The position numbers and the translations under genes were made by a program. DNA of 24,075 nt from Candidatus Treponema faecavium (lineage in GTDB: Bacteria > Spirochaetota > Spirochaetia > Treponematales > Treponemataceae), in assembly GCA_019113455.1 (NCBI GenBank), contig DXHG01000175.1, positions 1 to 24,075 of the forward strand, in the 5' to 3' direction. Each line of letters begins with the position of its first letter. The stretch's first letter is position 1. The notes under the pieces were generated by a model that saw only the letters and a list, made by a program, of their open reading frames with translations, was not told the origin of the DNA and did no database searches. Positions 1 through 6,150 of the stretch are shown here, piece after piece.

Positions 1-145
1 TCTCTCCCTCCCCAGAAAAGCGAATTACAGAGAATAAGAAAGAAAAAGCCGCGTGCACACGTAGTAAACACCCCGCAATGGACTGCAAACCTGCCGCCGC
101 ACGTGCCGCGTGCAGAGTAAACGCCGCTGCGCTGCCGCGCGCGTA

Positions 146-174
146 TTGCCGGAAGAAGCATGGCGGTGTATAAC
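146..174 (+). promoter_or_regulatory. sigma-70-like promoter of the GNAT gene
   Basis: TTGCCG (146-151), a 17-bp spacer, then TATAAC (169-174). The expected transcription start is near 181, giving a leader of about 30 nt that contains the AAGGAG ribosome binding site at 197-201. The rest of 1-211 shows no gene I can support. Assigned by eye from consensus and spacing. Confidence 0.5.
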
Positions 175-211
175 ACGGTATAACCTTTTACGCATAAGGA
201 GCGCGTATACA

Positions 212-676
212 ATGGAACTCGTGTGGAAAAAAGCATCGGCGGCTGATTTGGAGCTGCTCACGGAAAGCAGGGTAGAGACGCTGCGGGCAGCGAACGGTCT
301 TTCCGCTGATGCTGATATGGAAGCAGTGCGCGCGGCGTCGCGCCGCTATTACGCGCAGGCGCTCGCGTGCGGAACACACGCCGCGTATCTCGTGTTTGAC
401 GGCGAAAAGCTTGTGGGAACAGGCGGCGTAAGTTTTTTTGAAGTGATGCCGACGGTGTGCAGCCCGAGCGGAAAAAAAGCATACATCATGAACATGTACA
501 CGCATCCTCTGTACCGGCGGCGGGGAATCGCCAAAAAAACGCTTGACCTGCTGATAGCGGAAAGCCGCGCTCATGGAGCGGATTCCGTCTCGCTTGAAGC
601 GACTGCCATGGGGCGGCCGCTGTACGAGTCATACGGGTTTACCGCGATGGAGCATGAAATGGAATATGTGCTGTAA
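212..676 (+). CDS. GNAT-family N-acetyltransferase
   Basis: The product is a 154-residue GCN5-related acetyltransferase that transfers an acetyl group from acetyl-CoA to an unknown amine. The acetyl-CoA-binding motif A is visible as RRRGIAKKTL at about residues 98-107, after a beta strand AYIMNMYTHP. The C-terminal motif B region reads PLYESYGF, which is typical of the family. An open frame runs back to 110, but I chose ATG 212 because AAGGAG lies about 10 nt upstream, a good promoter precedes it, and the fold begins there. The gene is single and is followed by the independently promoted mrr gene. The substrate cannot be predicted. Family assignment is confident. Confidence 0.85.
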   Translation: MELVWKKASAADLELLTESRVETLRAANGLSADADMEAVRAASRRYYAQALACGTHAAYLVFDGEKLVGTGGVSFFEVMPTVCSPSGKKAYIMNMYTHPLYRRRGIAKKTLDLLIAESRAHGADSVSLEATAMGRPLYESYGFTAMEHEMEYVL

Positions 677-711
677 TGCCTGCATATCCGCGCACACTGA
701 GTACAATCACG

Positions 712-741
712 TTGACAACCCTTTTGTGATAACCGTACAAT
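712..741 (+). promoter_or_regulatory. sigma-70 promoter of mrr, apparently leaderless
   Basis: TTGACA (712-717, perfect -35), an 18-bp spacer, and TACAAT (736-741, five of six). A start about 7 nt downstream of the -10 would fall at 748-749, which is the first base of the mrr ATG. There is no Shine-Dalgarno sequence before that ATG, in keeping with a leaderless mRNA. Confidence 0.6.
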
Positions 742-748
742 ATATACC

Positions 749-1654
749 ATGATTCCCGATTATCAATCCTGTATGCTGCCGCTTCTTGAGTTTGCAGCTG
801 ATAAAAAAGAGCACCGTTTTTCGGAAGCGGTTGATGCTTTGTCGTTTCGGTTTCATTTGACAGAAGAAGAATGTCGGCAGCTGCTTCCTTCAAAAAGCCA
901 GAATGTCATGGCAAATCGCGTAGGCTGGGCATGTTCGTATATGAAAAAAGCAGGGCTTCTGCAATCGTCTAATCGTGGTTGTTTTCGCATTACAGATCGC
1001 GGGACGGCTGTTTTGACTTCAAAACCCAAGCAGCTGAAGACAAAAGACTTAATGCAGTTTGAAGAATTTAAACTTTTTATAAAACGGAGCAGCGGTAAAT
1101 CATCTGGAAAGACATTATTGCCTGCTGAAGTGGAAGAAATTACACCGAAAGAAATGATAGAAACCGGATATGCAAAACTGTCCGAAAACCTTGCCGATGA
1201 ACTGCTTCAGAAAATAGGAGAATGTACGCCGGCTTTTTTTGAACGGCTTGTCGTTGATTTGCTGGTTCGTATGGGATACGGAGGTTCTTTTAAAGAAGCT
1301 GCTCAGATTGTTGGGAAATCCAGCGATGAAGGAATTGACGGTGTCATAAAAGAAGATAAACTGGGGTTAGATACTATTTATATTCAGGCAAAACGCTGGA
1401 AAGGAGCCGTTGGGCGTCCTGAAATTCAAAAGTTTGCCGGTGCCCTTTTGGGACAGCAGGCCGCAAAAGGCGTTTTTATGACTACCGGATTATTTACTAA
1501 AGAGGCAGAAGAATACGCCGCTCGGGTTGACCGGAAAGTAGTGCTTATTGACGGCCAAACGCTTGCTGCGTTAATGATTGAGTATAAAGTGGGCGTCAGT
1601 ATTGCACAGACATACGAAATAAATAAGATTGACCTTGATTATTTTGAAGAATAA
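749..1654 (+). CDS. mrr: Mrr-type (type IV) restriction endonuclease
   Basis: The product is a 301-residue Mrr-family nuclease. Proteins of this family cleave DNA carrying foreign modification, and no methyltransferase gene is adjacent. The N-terminal part (about 1-95) looks like the winged-helix Mrr_N domain, ending in ITDRG. The C-terminal part is the Mrr catalytic domain: FERLVVDLLVRMGYGG at 164-179, then DEGIDG with Asp197 and Q-A-K (Gln213, Lys215), the D...QxK metal-binding core of the PD-(D/E)xK fold. Length is normal for the family. Base composition is visibly more AT-rich than the acetyltransferase and reductase genes on either side, suggesting acquisition by transfer. The gene has its own promoter and no ribosome binding site. 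Specificity is unknown. Confidence 0.88.
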   Translation: MIPDYQSCMLPLLEFAADKKEHRFSEAVDALSFRFHLTEEECRQLLPSKSQNVMANRVGWACSYMKKAGLLQSSNRGCFRITDRGTAVLTSKPKQLKTKDLMQFEEFKLFIKRSSGKSSGKTLLPAEVEEITPKEMIETGYAKLSENLADELLQKIGECTPAFFERLVVDLLVRMGYGGSFKEAAQIVGKSSDEGIDGVIKEDKLGLDTIYIQAKRWKGAVGRPEIQKFAGALLGQQAAKGVFMTTGLFTKEAEEYAARVDRKVVLIDGQTLAALMIEYKVGVSIAQTYEINKIDLDYFEE

Positions 1655-1655
1655 C

Positions 1656-1711
1656 TATCCTGTATAACAGGATACGGCGGCGAATCTGTCTTTCCTGAAT
1701 CCGCCGCGTAT
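1656..1711. terminator. overlapping hairpins between convergent genes, possible bidirectional terminator
   Basis: Two stems can form in the gap between mrr and the convergent reductase gene. The first is TATCCTG (1656-1662) with CAGGATA (1668-1674), 7 bp with a 5-nt loop. The second is ATACG-(G)-CGGCG (1672-1682) with CGCCG-CGTAT (1702-1711), 10 bp with one bulge. They share bases 1672-1674, so they compete. Neither has a clean T-tract, so terminator function is inferred from position. Confidence 0.35.
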
Positions 1712-1714
1712 CGC

Positions 1715-2809
1715 TCATTCTGCAAAATAGGCGGTGATTTCTTTCATGCGCGCACTCTGCGCAACATGGAACGGACAGCGCCGGTCGCAGCGGCCGCACG
1801 CGATGCAGTCTGCGGCGGTTTTATCAAGCTTTTTATAATGGCTTGCCGCCATATCGTCTCCGGCGGCGGCAAGGTCATAGTATTTGTTGACAAGCCCAAT
1901 ATTGATTCCCTGCGGGCACGGCTGGCAGTGATTGCAGTACACGCACGAGCCTTTCGCGTCTTTAGGCGTGAATGTGCCGAGCACGGAGTAATCACGCTCT
2001 TCTTCGCTCGTATCAAAAAAAGCGAGCAGCGTCTTGACATCCTCCGTGTTCCTGATGCCGGGCAGTACGGTAAGCACGCCGGGTTTGTCGAGCGCGTACT
2101 GGATGCACTGCGCCGCCGTGAGCGCCTGTCCGAACGGAGACGTGCCCGCGTCCAAAAGCTGCCCGCCTGAAAACGGCTTCATCACGGAAATGCCGATTCC
2201 CGCCGCCTCGCAGCGCCGGTAGAGCGCCATTCGTTGCGCCGCACTGCCGTTTGCAAATTCGCCGTGCTGGTAGTCGTAAGCGGCGTTGATCGAAAACATC
2301 AGCTGTTCGGGAAGACCTGAGTCAAGAATCTCGTTTGCCACCGCGGGCGTATGCGTGGAAAGCCCGATATGGCGCACCACGCCTGAATCTTTCAGTTTAA
2401 GCAGGTAGTCAAGTACGCCGTTTTTCTGATACGTCTGCCAGTCCGCCGCCGTATCCAAACAGTGGATAAAGCCGAAATCGATGTAGTCAGTACGCAGTTC
2501 CCTGAGCTGCCAGTCAATCTGGCGCTTTATTGTTTCCAGATCAGTTGTCCAGCCGTATTCACCGGTTTCGTAATTCGCGCCGAAGTGAATCTGATAGTAC
2601 ATACGATCGCGCGTGCCTGAAAATGCCGTACCGAAGTATCCGAATGTTTTTGCGCCCGCGGTTGCCAAATCGGCATAATTAAAGCCGTGTTCCTGCGCGA
2701 ACACGAGGGCGGCGACAGCGTCTTTTTCGTCAGCCTCGGCGATATATGCGGTACCGATGCCCAACACGCTGATGCTGTCTCCGGTTTTAGGATGAATCCG
2801 GTATTCCAT
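1715..2809 (-). CDS. aldo/keto reductase-like protein with two C-terminal [4Fe-4S] motifs
   Basis: The product is a 364-residue protein: an AKR-type TIM barrel (about 1-275) followed by a ferredoxin-like tail. The tail has C289-x2-C292-x2-C295-x2-C298-P and C335-x2-C338-x2-C341-x3-C345-P, enough cysteines for two [4Fe-4S] clusters. Barrel signatures include DYIDFGFIH (108-116) and RHIGLSTH (146-153). Aligned by eye to the standard motif D-T-A-x-x-Y-G, Asp47 is present, but the catalytic Tyr position is Gly52, and the usual catalytic Lys appears replaced by His75. The expected His116 remains. A conventional NADPH carbonyl reductase activity is therefore doubtful, and the clusters suggest an electron-transfer role. 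The start is supported by AGGAG (complement of 2818-2822). It is divergent from the LysR gene, which may regulate it. Confidence 0.85.
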   Translation of the reverse strand: MEYRIHPKTGDSISVLGIGTAYIAEADEKDAVAALVFAQEHGFNYADLATAGAKTFGYFGTAFSGTRDRMYYQIHFGANYETGEYGWTTDLETIKRQIDWQLRELRTDYIDFGFIHCLDTAADWQTYQKNGVLDYLLKLKDSGVVRHIGLSTHTPAVANEILDSGLPEQLMFSINAAYDYQHGEFANGSAAQRMALYRRCEAAGIGISVMKPFSGGQLLDAGTSPFGQALTAAQCIQYALDKPGVLTVLPGIRNTEDVKTLLAFFDTSEEERDYSVLGTFTPKDAKGSCVYCNHCQPCPQGINIGLVNKYYDLAAAGDDMAASHYKKLDKTAADCIACGRCDRRCPFHVAQSARMKEITAYFAE

Positions 2810-2872
2810 GATGTGCGCTCCTGTATTTACGGTAATATAGCCTTATAATATAGAAGATAGATTTGTTATATC

Positions 2873-2963
2873 AGCTTGCCGCGTATTCTGCAAGTACATG
2901 CGGCATGTGTGCGGGAGCAGACATGCAGTTTGCCGGCGGCAGCCTGCCGCCTCGCGGCAAGCT
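2873..2963. repeat. 11-bp perfect inverted repeat
   Basis: AGCTTGCCGCG (2873-2883) and its exact complement CGCGGCAAGCT (2953-2963) are separated by 69 bp. In a transcript from either strand they could close a large stem enclosing the GCATGT/ACATGC elements and the smaller GGCGGCA-GCC-TGCCGCC hairpin. Function is unknown. Confidence 0.5.
2896..2926. promoter_or_regulatory. palindrome ACATGC-g-GCATGT plus extra half-site, candidate operator
   Basis: ACATGC (2896-2901), one base, then GCATGT (2903-2908) make a perfect 13-nt odd palindrome. A third half-site ACATGC lies at 2921-2926, and a fourth, GCATGT, at 3170-3175 overlaps the LysR promoter region. Repeated half-sites on both sides of a divergent gap suggest a regulator binding array. 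Which protein binds is inference; LysR is the obvious candidate. Confidence 0.35.
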
Positions 2964-3033
2964 TTCAGGTTTGAGTCAATGCCGCAAATTTACAGACAAT
3001 ATTCGTATGAACGCATCAGCAGAACAGCGTAAA

Positions 3034-3074
3034 AATTTGCCGATGGCTAATTTTATATTTGCCATCGGCGAATT
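3034..3074 (-). terminator. strong hairpin with T-tract on the minus strand (terminator or attenuator-like)
   Basis: GCCGATGGC (3039-3047) pairs perfectly with GCCATCGGC (3061-3069) across a 13-nt AT-rich loop. The flanking AATTT/GAATT extends the stem to about 14 bp with one G-U. Read on the minus strand the stem is followed by a run of Ts (complement of 3031-3035), which is a Rho-independent terminator layout. It lies upstream of the reductase gene on that strand, so it could be an attenuator in a long leader, or could stop antisense transcription out of lysR. Confidence 0.45.
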
Positions 3075-3140
3075 GCTCAAACCCGCGTACAAACGCAAAC
3101 CACCCTGCGGAGATCTGCAGGAAAAAAAACGCGTGCGCGC

Positions 3141-3166
3141 AAACCGCAGCAGCCAAACCGCAGCAG
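3141..3166 (+). repeat. 12-bp direct repeat upstream of the LysR promoter
   Basis: AAACCGCAGCAG occurs at 3141-3152 and again at 3155-3166, a period of 14 bp. It lies just upstream of the extended -10 promoter of the LysR gene, a plausible place for a regulatory element. No function is shown. Confidence 0.5.
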
Positions 3167-3192
3167 CAGGCATGTTGCAAACACTCAGGTTA

Positions 3193-3201
3193 TGCTATAC
3201 T
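3193..3201 (+). promoter_or_regulatory. extended -10 promoter of the LysR gene
   Basis: TG-C-TATACT (3193-3201) is a near-perfect extended -10 element. A weak -35 (TTGCAA, 3175-3180) has only 15 bp spacing, so the TGn motif probably compensates. The predicted start near 3208 leaves a leader of about 20 nt containing GAGGAG. Confidence 0.5.
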
Positions 3202-3228
3202 GCACAAAAACGAGGAGCCACAGCTTGT

Positions 3229-4131
3229 ATGGAACTGCGGGTTTTGCATTATTTTTTGGCGGTAGCGCGTGAACAAAATATTACGGCGGCAGCCGAATCG
3301 CTGCATCTGTCTCAGCCCACACTGTCGACACAGCTTAAAGCGCTTGAGGAGGAGCTGGGCAAACAGCTTTTGGTGCGGGGTGTTAAAGGCTCGCGGAAAG
3401 TAACGCTTACCGAAGCAGGCGTTATTCTTCGCAACCGCGCCGAAGAACTGTTTGAACTGGTTCAAAAGACCGAACACGAAATCGCCCTTTCGGGAAACAC
3501 GGTTGCCGGAGACGTTTATATCGGCGCGGGAGAGACGCAGATTGTGCGGCTTTTGGCAAAAACGGCTAAAACGCTCCATGACGCGCATCCCGATATCCGG
3601 TATCATCTGTTCAGCGGCAACGCGGCGTCGGTGCTGGAGCAGCTTGATAAAGGCCTGCTCGATTTCGCCCTTATCTGCGGCGAAGCGGAAGACGCCGATA
3701 CGTATGAGTCTGTGCCGATTCCACTGAAAGACCGGTGGGGCGTGCTTATGAGAACGGATGCGGAACTCGCGTCAAAAACCTGCATCTGCGCGCAGGACCT
3801 GCAGGGAAAACCGCTTATCCTTTCCGCGCAGAAGTCGTCCGCCGCTCCCGTTGCCGAATGGCTGCAGAAAGGCAGCAGCCGGCTTACCATTGCGGCAACG
3901 TATAACCTGCTGTTTAACGCTTCGCTTCTGACAAGCGAAGGTCTTGGGTATGCGATCTGCCTTGAGCGGCTGGTCGATACGGGCGCCGGAACGAATCTGT
4001 GTTTTAAGCCGTTGTATCCTGAACTTACGTCGTCCGCGTCGCTGGTATGGAAAAAGTACCGTTTATTTTCCAAGGCCGCGGAGCGGTTCCGCGAGGTTTT
4101 TCTGGAGCTTTTGGCAGGCGTTTGCGTATAA
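3229..4131 (+). CDS. LysR-family transcriptional regulator
   Basis: The product is a 300-residue LysR-type regulator. The N-terminal winged helix-turn-helix is clear (residues 1-60: HYFLAVAREQNITAAAESL, then SQPTLSTQLKALEEELG). It is followed by a linker helix and a periplasmic-binding-protein-like effector domain (about 90-295) containing the usual LDFALICG strand. ATG 3229 was chosen over the upstream in-frame extension because GAGGAG lies at 3212-3217, an extended -10 precedes it, and LysR proteins begin exactly at this MELRVL-type motif. It is divergent from the reductase gene, the classic layout for LysR regulators and their targets. It is co-directional with flbD 213 bp downstream, but I see no reason to link it to flagella. 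The ligand is unknown. Confidence 0.9.
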   Translation: MELRVLHYFLAVAREQNITAAAESLHLSQPTLSTQLKALEEELGKQLLVRGVKGSRKVTLTEAGVILRNRAEELFELVQKTEHEIALSGNTVAGDVYIGAGETQIVRLLAKTAKTLHDAHPDIRYHLFSGNAASVLEQLDKGLLDFALICGEAEDADTYESVPIPLKDRWGVLMRTDAELASKTCICAQDLQGKPLILSAQKSSAAPVAEWLQKGSSRLTIAATYNLLFNASLLTSEGLGYAICLERLVDTGAGTNLCFKPLYPELTSSASLVWKKYRLFSKAAERFREVFLELLAGVCV

Positions 4132-4193
4132 CGGCTTGCGGCGGAGTTTGCTGTGCCGAGACTGCTGCGGGGTGGGTTTAAGACACAGCCGGC

Positions 4194-4238
4194 ATACAGA
4201 ACGGGCGCACCGGCGCGCGTGTATAAGTTTGTATTTTT
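4194..4238 (+). terminator. weak candidate terminator after the LysR gene
   Basis: ATACA (4194-4198) can pair with TGTAT (4220-4224) around an inner GCGC-accg-GCGC stem, and a T5 run follows at 4234-4238. The pairing has internal mismatches and the T-run is about 10 nt from the stem, so this is only a weak call. Confidence 0.3.
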
Positions 4239-4240
4239 CC

Positions 4241-4271
4241 CTTAACTGTACTGCCGACGCGCCGATATTAT
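4241..4271 (+). promoter_or_regulatory. sigma-28-like promoter of the flagellar operon, overlapping a sigma-70 candidate
   Basis: TTAA (4242-4245), 15 bp, then GCCGATAT (4261-4268) match the FliA consensus TAAA-N15-GCCGATAA with one mismatch in each element. The same stretch can be read as a sigma-70 promoter, TTAACT (4242-4247)-18-TATTAT (4266-4271). Transcription would start near 4276, leaving a leader of about 70 nt before flbD. Because fliA lies in this operon, a FliA promoter here would make a positive loop. Confidence 0.5.
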
Positions 4272-4309
4272 ATATGATTGTATATTCTTTGGGCAGCCGC
4301 ACAGCCTAC

Positions 4310-4338
4310 TTGACTGTACGGTTGCAAGTGTACAAAAT
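4310..4338 (+). promoter_or_regulatory. second candidate sigma-70 promoter just upstream of flbD
   Basis: TTGACT (4310-4315), a 17-bp spacer and CAAAAT (4333-4338), four of six for the -10. Its start would fall at about 4345, directly on the flbD ATG and downstream of the AAAGGG motif. It would give a leaderless message, or one that starts at the in-frame ATG 4357. It is weaker than the promoter at 4241-4271. Confidence 0.3.
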
Positions 4339-4344
4339 AAAGGG

Positions 4345-4542
4345 ATGATAGAAGTTATGCGCCTTGACGGCAAGCGGTACTGGATAAATCCGCATCAGAT
4401 CGAGAGCATCGAAACTAATCCCGATGTTACATTATGTATGTTGTCCGGCAAGCACGTGGTGGTGCGGAATTCTCCTGAAGACGTTATTCAGAAGATTATT
4501 GAATACCGCCGCTTGATCGGAGCATTCAAAAACGAGGAATAG
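4345..4542 (+). CDS. flbD: FlbD family protein
   Basis: The product is a 65-residue FlbD-family protein, a small conserved protein found beside motA in spirochaete and Firmicute flagellar operons. Its biochemical role is not well defined. The family pattern is visible: MIEVMRLDGKRYWINPHQIE, then an SGKHVVV strand and a C-terminal helix ending in IIEYRR. I keep ATG 4345 because family members begin MIxLxRLxG. However, the AAAGGG at 4339-4344 abuts this codon, so ATG 4357 is a possible alternative start. It is the first gene of the operon here, with motA 4 bp downstream. Confidence 0.88.
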   Translation: MIEVMRLDGKRYWINPHQIESIETNPDVTLCMLSGKHVVVRNSPEDVIQKIIEYRRLIGAFKNEE

Positions 4543-4546
4543 TTCT

Positions 4547-5329
4547 ATGGATTTGGCGACTATAATTGGTCTCGTCGGCGGTACTGCCTGTGTCGTAATG
4601 TCTATTCTGACATCGGGCGGTACTCTTATGGGCGTTGTCGATATTCCGTCCGTATTCATGACGATCGGCGGTTCTTACATGGCGCTGATGATTGTCGCGC
4701 CGTTAAAAAAAGCGCTCGGCGTGTTCGCCATCATGGGACGGGCGTTTAAGATACCGGATTTCGGCGAGCGGACGCTGGTGCAGAACATGGTCGCTTTATC
4801 CGAAAAGGCGCGGCGCGAGGGTATTCTTGCGCTCGAAGAAGGGCTTGAGGATCTTGACGACGAGTTCATGAAGACGGGGCTGCGCCTGGTGGTCGACGGC
4901 ACCGACGGCGCGGTTATCAGGGGCATTCTTGAAAACGAGATGAACTGCATTGAATCGCGCCACATGGAATGGCTCAATATCATTGCCCAGTGGTCGGGAT
5001 ACGCGCCCGGTTTCGGTATGACCGGTACGGTTGTCGGTCTGATTGGTATGCTTCGCAACATGGAAGATACGTCGTCTATCGGTCCCAACATGGCGGTCGC
5101 GCTTATCACGACGCTGTACGGCGCGCTGATGGCTAACTGGCTTATCGCGCCGTTCGGACAGAAGCTGCAGGCGCATCACAATGACGAAATGCGCGTAAAA
5201 GAAATGATTGTCGAAGGCGTGCTTTCGATTCAGGCGGGAGACAACCCGCGTATTCTTGCGATGAAGCTTTTGACATATCTGGATCCCAAGACGAGAAAAG
5301 CCATTGAAAGCGATGTTCTCAAGGACTAA
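4547..5329 (+). CDS. motA: flagellar motor stator protein MotA
   Basis: The product is a 260-residue inner-membrane protein. With MotB it forms the proton-conducting stator that drives the flagellar motor. Four hydrophobic segments are visible (about 1-20, 30-52, 152-172, 180-202) with a large cytoplasmic loop between the second and third. That loop has the charged motif KARREG (87-92), where MotA residues contact FliG. The conserved prolines of the channel region are in APGFGMTGT (Pro154) and IAPFGQ (Pro202). Length is normal. GAGGAA at 4534-4539, overlapping the flbD end, serves as ribosome binding site. Assignment is secure. Confidence 0.96.
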   Translation: MDLATIIGLVGGTACVVMSILTSGGTLMGVVDIPSVFMTIGGSYMALMIVAPLKKALGVFAIMGRAFKIPDFGERTLVQNMVALSEKARREGILALEEGLEDLDDEFMKTGLRLVVDGTDGAVIRGILENEMNCIESRHMEWLNIIAQWSGYAPGFGMTGTVVGLIGMLRNMEDTSSIGPNMAVALITTLYGALMANWLIAPFGQKLQAHHNDEMRVKEMIVEGVLSIQAGDNPRILAMKLLTYLDPKTRKAIESDVLKD

Positions 5330-5340
5330 GGTGCAGGCGT

Positions 5341-6057
5341 ATGGCAAGAGAACGAAAAGAACCCGATAAGCCGTCAACCGCGTGGCAGGGTACGTACGGA
5401 GACATGATCACGCTGATGCTCTGCTTCTTTGTCATGCTGTATAACCCGACAGAGATAGACGCAGTGCAGATGGCAGCTCTTACCGCATCGCTTCAGGGAG
5501 ATCCCACCGCCGGCGGTCAGTCGCTGTCTGCCGGACGGCTGGCTGATTTGGGCAATACGGTCAACAGCCTGCCGGCGCTCGATAAGGGAAAATCGCTTGG
5601 TCTGGCTGTCAAGCGGGCGGTGAGTTTGTTTGCGCCTGATGTTAAATCAAGCAGGATAACGCTTACAAGCGATGAGCGCGGGCTTATCATTACGCTTGCT
5701 TCGGACGCGTTTTTTAAGCAGGGGAGCGCTGACCTTGATATTGACGCGACGCGCGATACGATGCTGCGGCTTGCGCAGTTCCTTTCGTCGGATGAGCTTA
5801 AAGGGCGGCGTTTCCGGATAGAGGGGCATACCGACAATACGCCGGTTACCGGCACGGAGTTCCCCAGCAACTGGGAGCTGTCCACAGCGCGGGCTGTAAA
5901 CGTGCTGCATTATTTGGCTGATTTTGGCGTTGATGAGTCTCAGTTTTCCGTTGCCGGTTATGCGGACACGAGACCAAAGTTTTCGGACGACACTGCTGAA
6001 GGCAGAGCATATAACCGTCGTGTAGACATCATTATTCTGGATGATGGTCATTTCTGA
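5341..6057 (+). CDS. motB: flagellar motor stator protein MotB
   Basis: The product is a 238-residue stator subunit that anchors MotA to peptidoglycan and carries protons. The single membrane segment begins GTYGDMITLMLCFFVML, with the essential proton-binding Asp at residue 21; Gly20 stands where many MotB proteins have Ser. The C-terminal OmpA-like peptidoglycan-binding domain (about 120-232) contains RIEGHTDNTPV, NWELSTARA and a C-terminal NRRVDI. AAGGTG at 5328-5333 is the ribosome binding site. The gene ends in TGATGA and is followed by an 18-bp tandem array whose phase (6 codons per unit) continues the motB frame, so readthrough would add repeats of QTFVMS. Confidence 0.96.
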   Translation: MARERKEPDKPSTAWQGTYGDMITLMLCFFVMLYNPTEIDAVQMAALTASLQGDPTAGGQSLSAGRLADLGNTVNSLPALDKGKSLGLAVKRAVSLFAPDVKSSRITLTSDERGLIITLASDAFFKQGSADLDIDATRDTMLRLAQFLSSDELKGRRFRIEGHTDNTPVTGTEFPSNWELSTARAVNVLHYLADFGVDESQFSVAGYADTRPKFSDDTAEGRAYNRRVDIIILDDGHF

Positions 6058-6060
6058 TGA

Positions 6061-6150
6061 CAGACATTTGTAATGTCTCAGACATTTGTAATGTCTCAGA
6101 CATTTGTAATGTCTCAGTCATTTGTAATGTCTCAGTCATTTGTAATGATG
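6061..6150 (+). repeat. five-copy 18-bp tandem array of hairpin units between motB and fliL
   Basis: Unit CAGACATTTGTAATGTCT lies at 6061-6078, 6079-6096 and 6097-6114, three identical copies. Variant units begin CAGTCATT at 6115-6132 and 6133-6150, the last ending in GATG. Each exact unit contains AGACATT-TGT-AATGTCT, a 7-bp stem with a 3-nt loop. Unit 4 breaks the stem with a T-T mismatch, and unit 5 re-forms a 5-bp TCATT/AATGA stem. A degenerate unit (GGTCATTTCTGATGA) precedes the array at the end of motB. The array sits inside a tightly packed operon, in a 133-bp spacer. Possible roles are mRNA stability or processing, protein binding, or length variation by slippage. Confidence 0.9.

Larger units (their letters stand above)
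2810..3228. other. 419-bp divergent intergenic region, repeat-rich
   Basis: The gap separates the reductase gene (minus strand) from the LysR gene (plus strand). An open frame from 2863 runs into LysR but has no ribosome binding site and no recognisable fold, so I treat it as non-coding. The region contains an 11-bp inverted repeat, an odd palindrome, a long hairpin with a T-tract on the minus strand, a 12-bp direct repeat and an extended -10 promoter, each listed separately. This is where a LysR-type regulator would be expected to bind if it controls the divergent gene. Confidence 0.5.

Noticed and set aside
110..211. N-terminal extension of the GNAT protein
   Set aside because: The promoter at 146-174 and the ribosome binding site before ATG 212 exclude the upstream start.
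2863..3228. N-terminal extension of the LysR protein (open frame from 2863)
   Set aside because: No ribosome binding site at 2863, low-complexity unlike a known domain, and LysR proteins start at the 3229 motif with good RBS and promoter.
6061..6150. CRISPR array
   Set aside because: The 18-bp units are directly adjacent with no spacers, and no cas genes are present; it is a simple tandem repeat.
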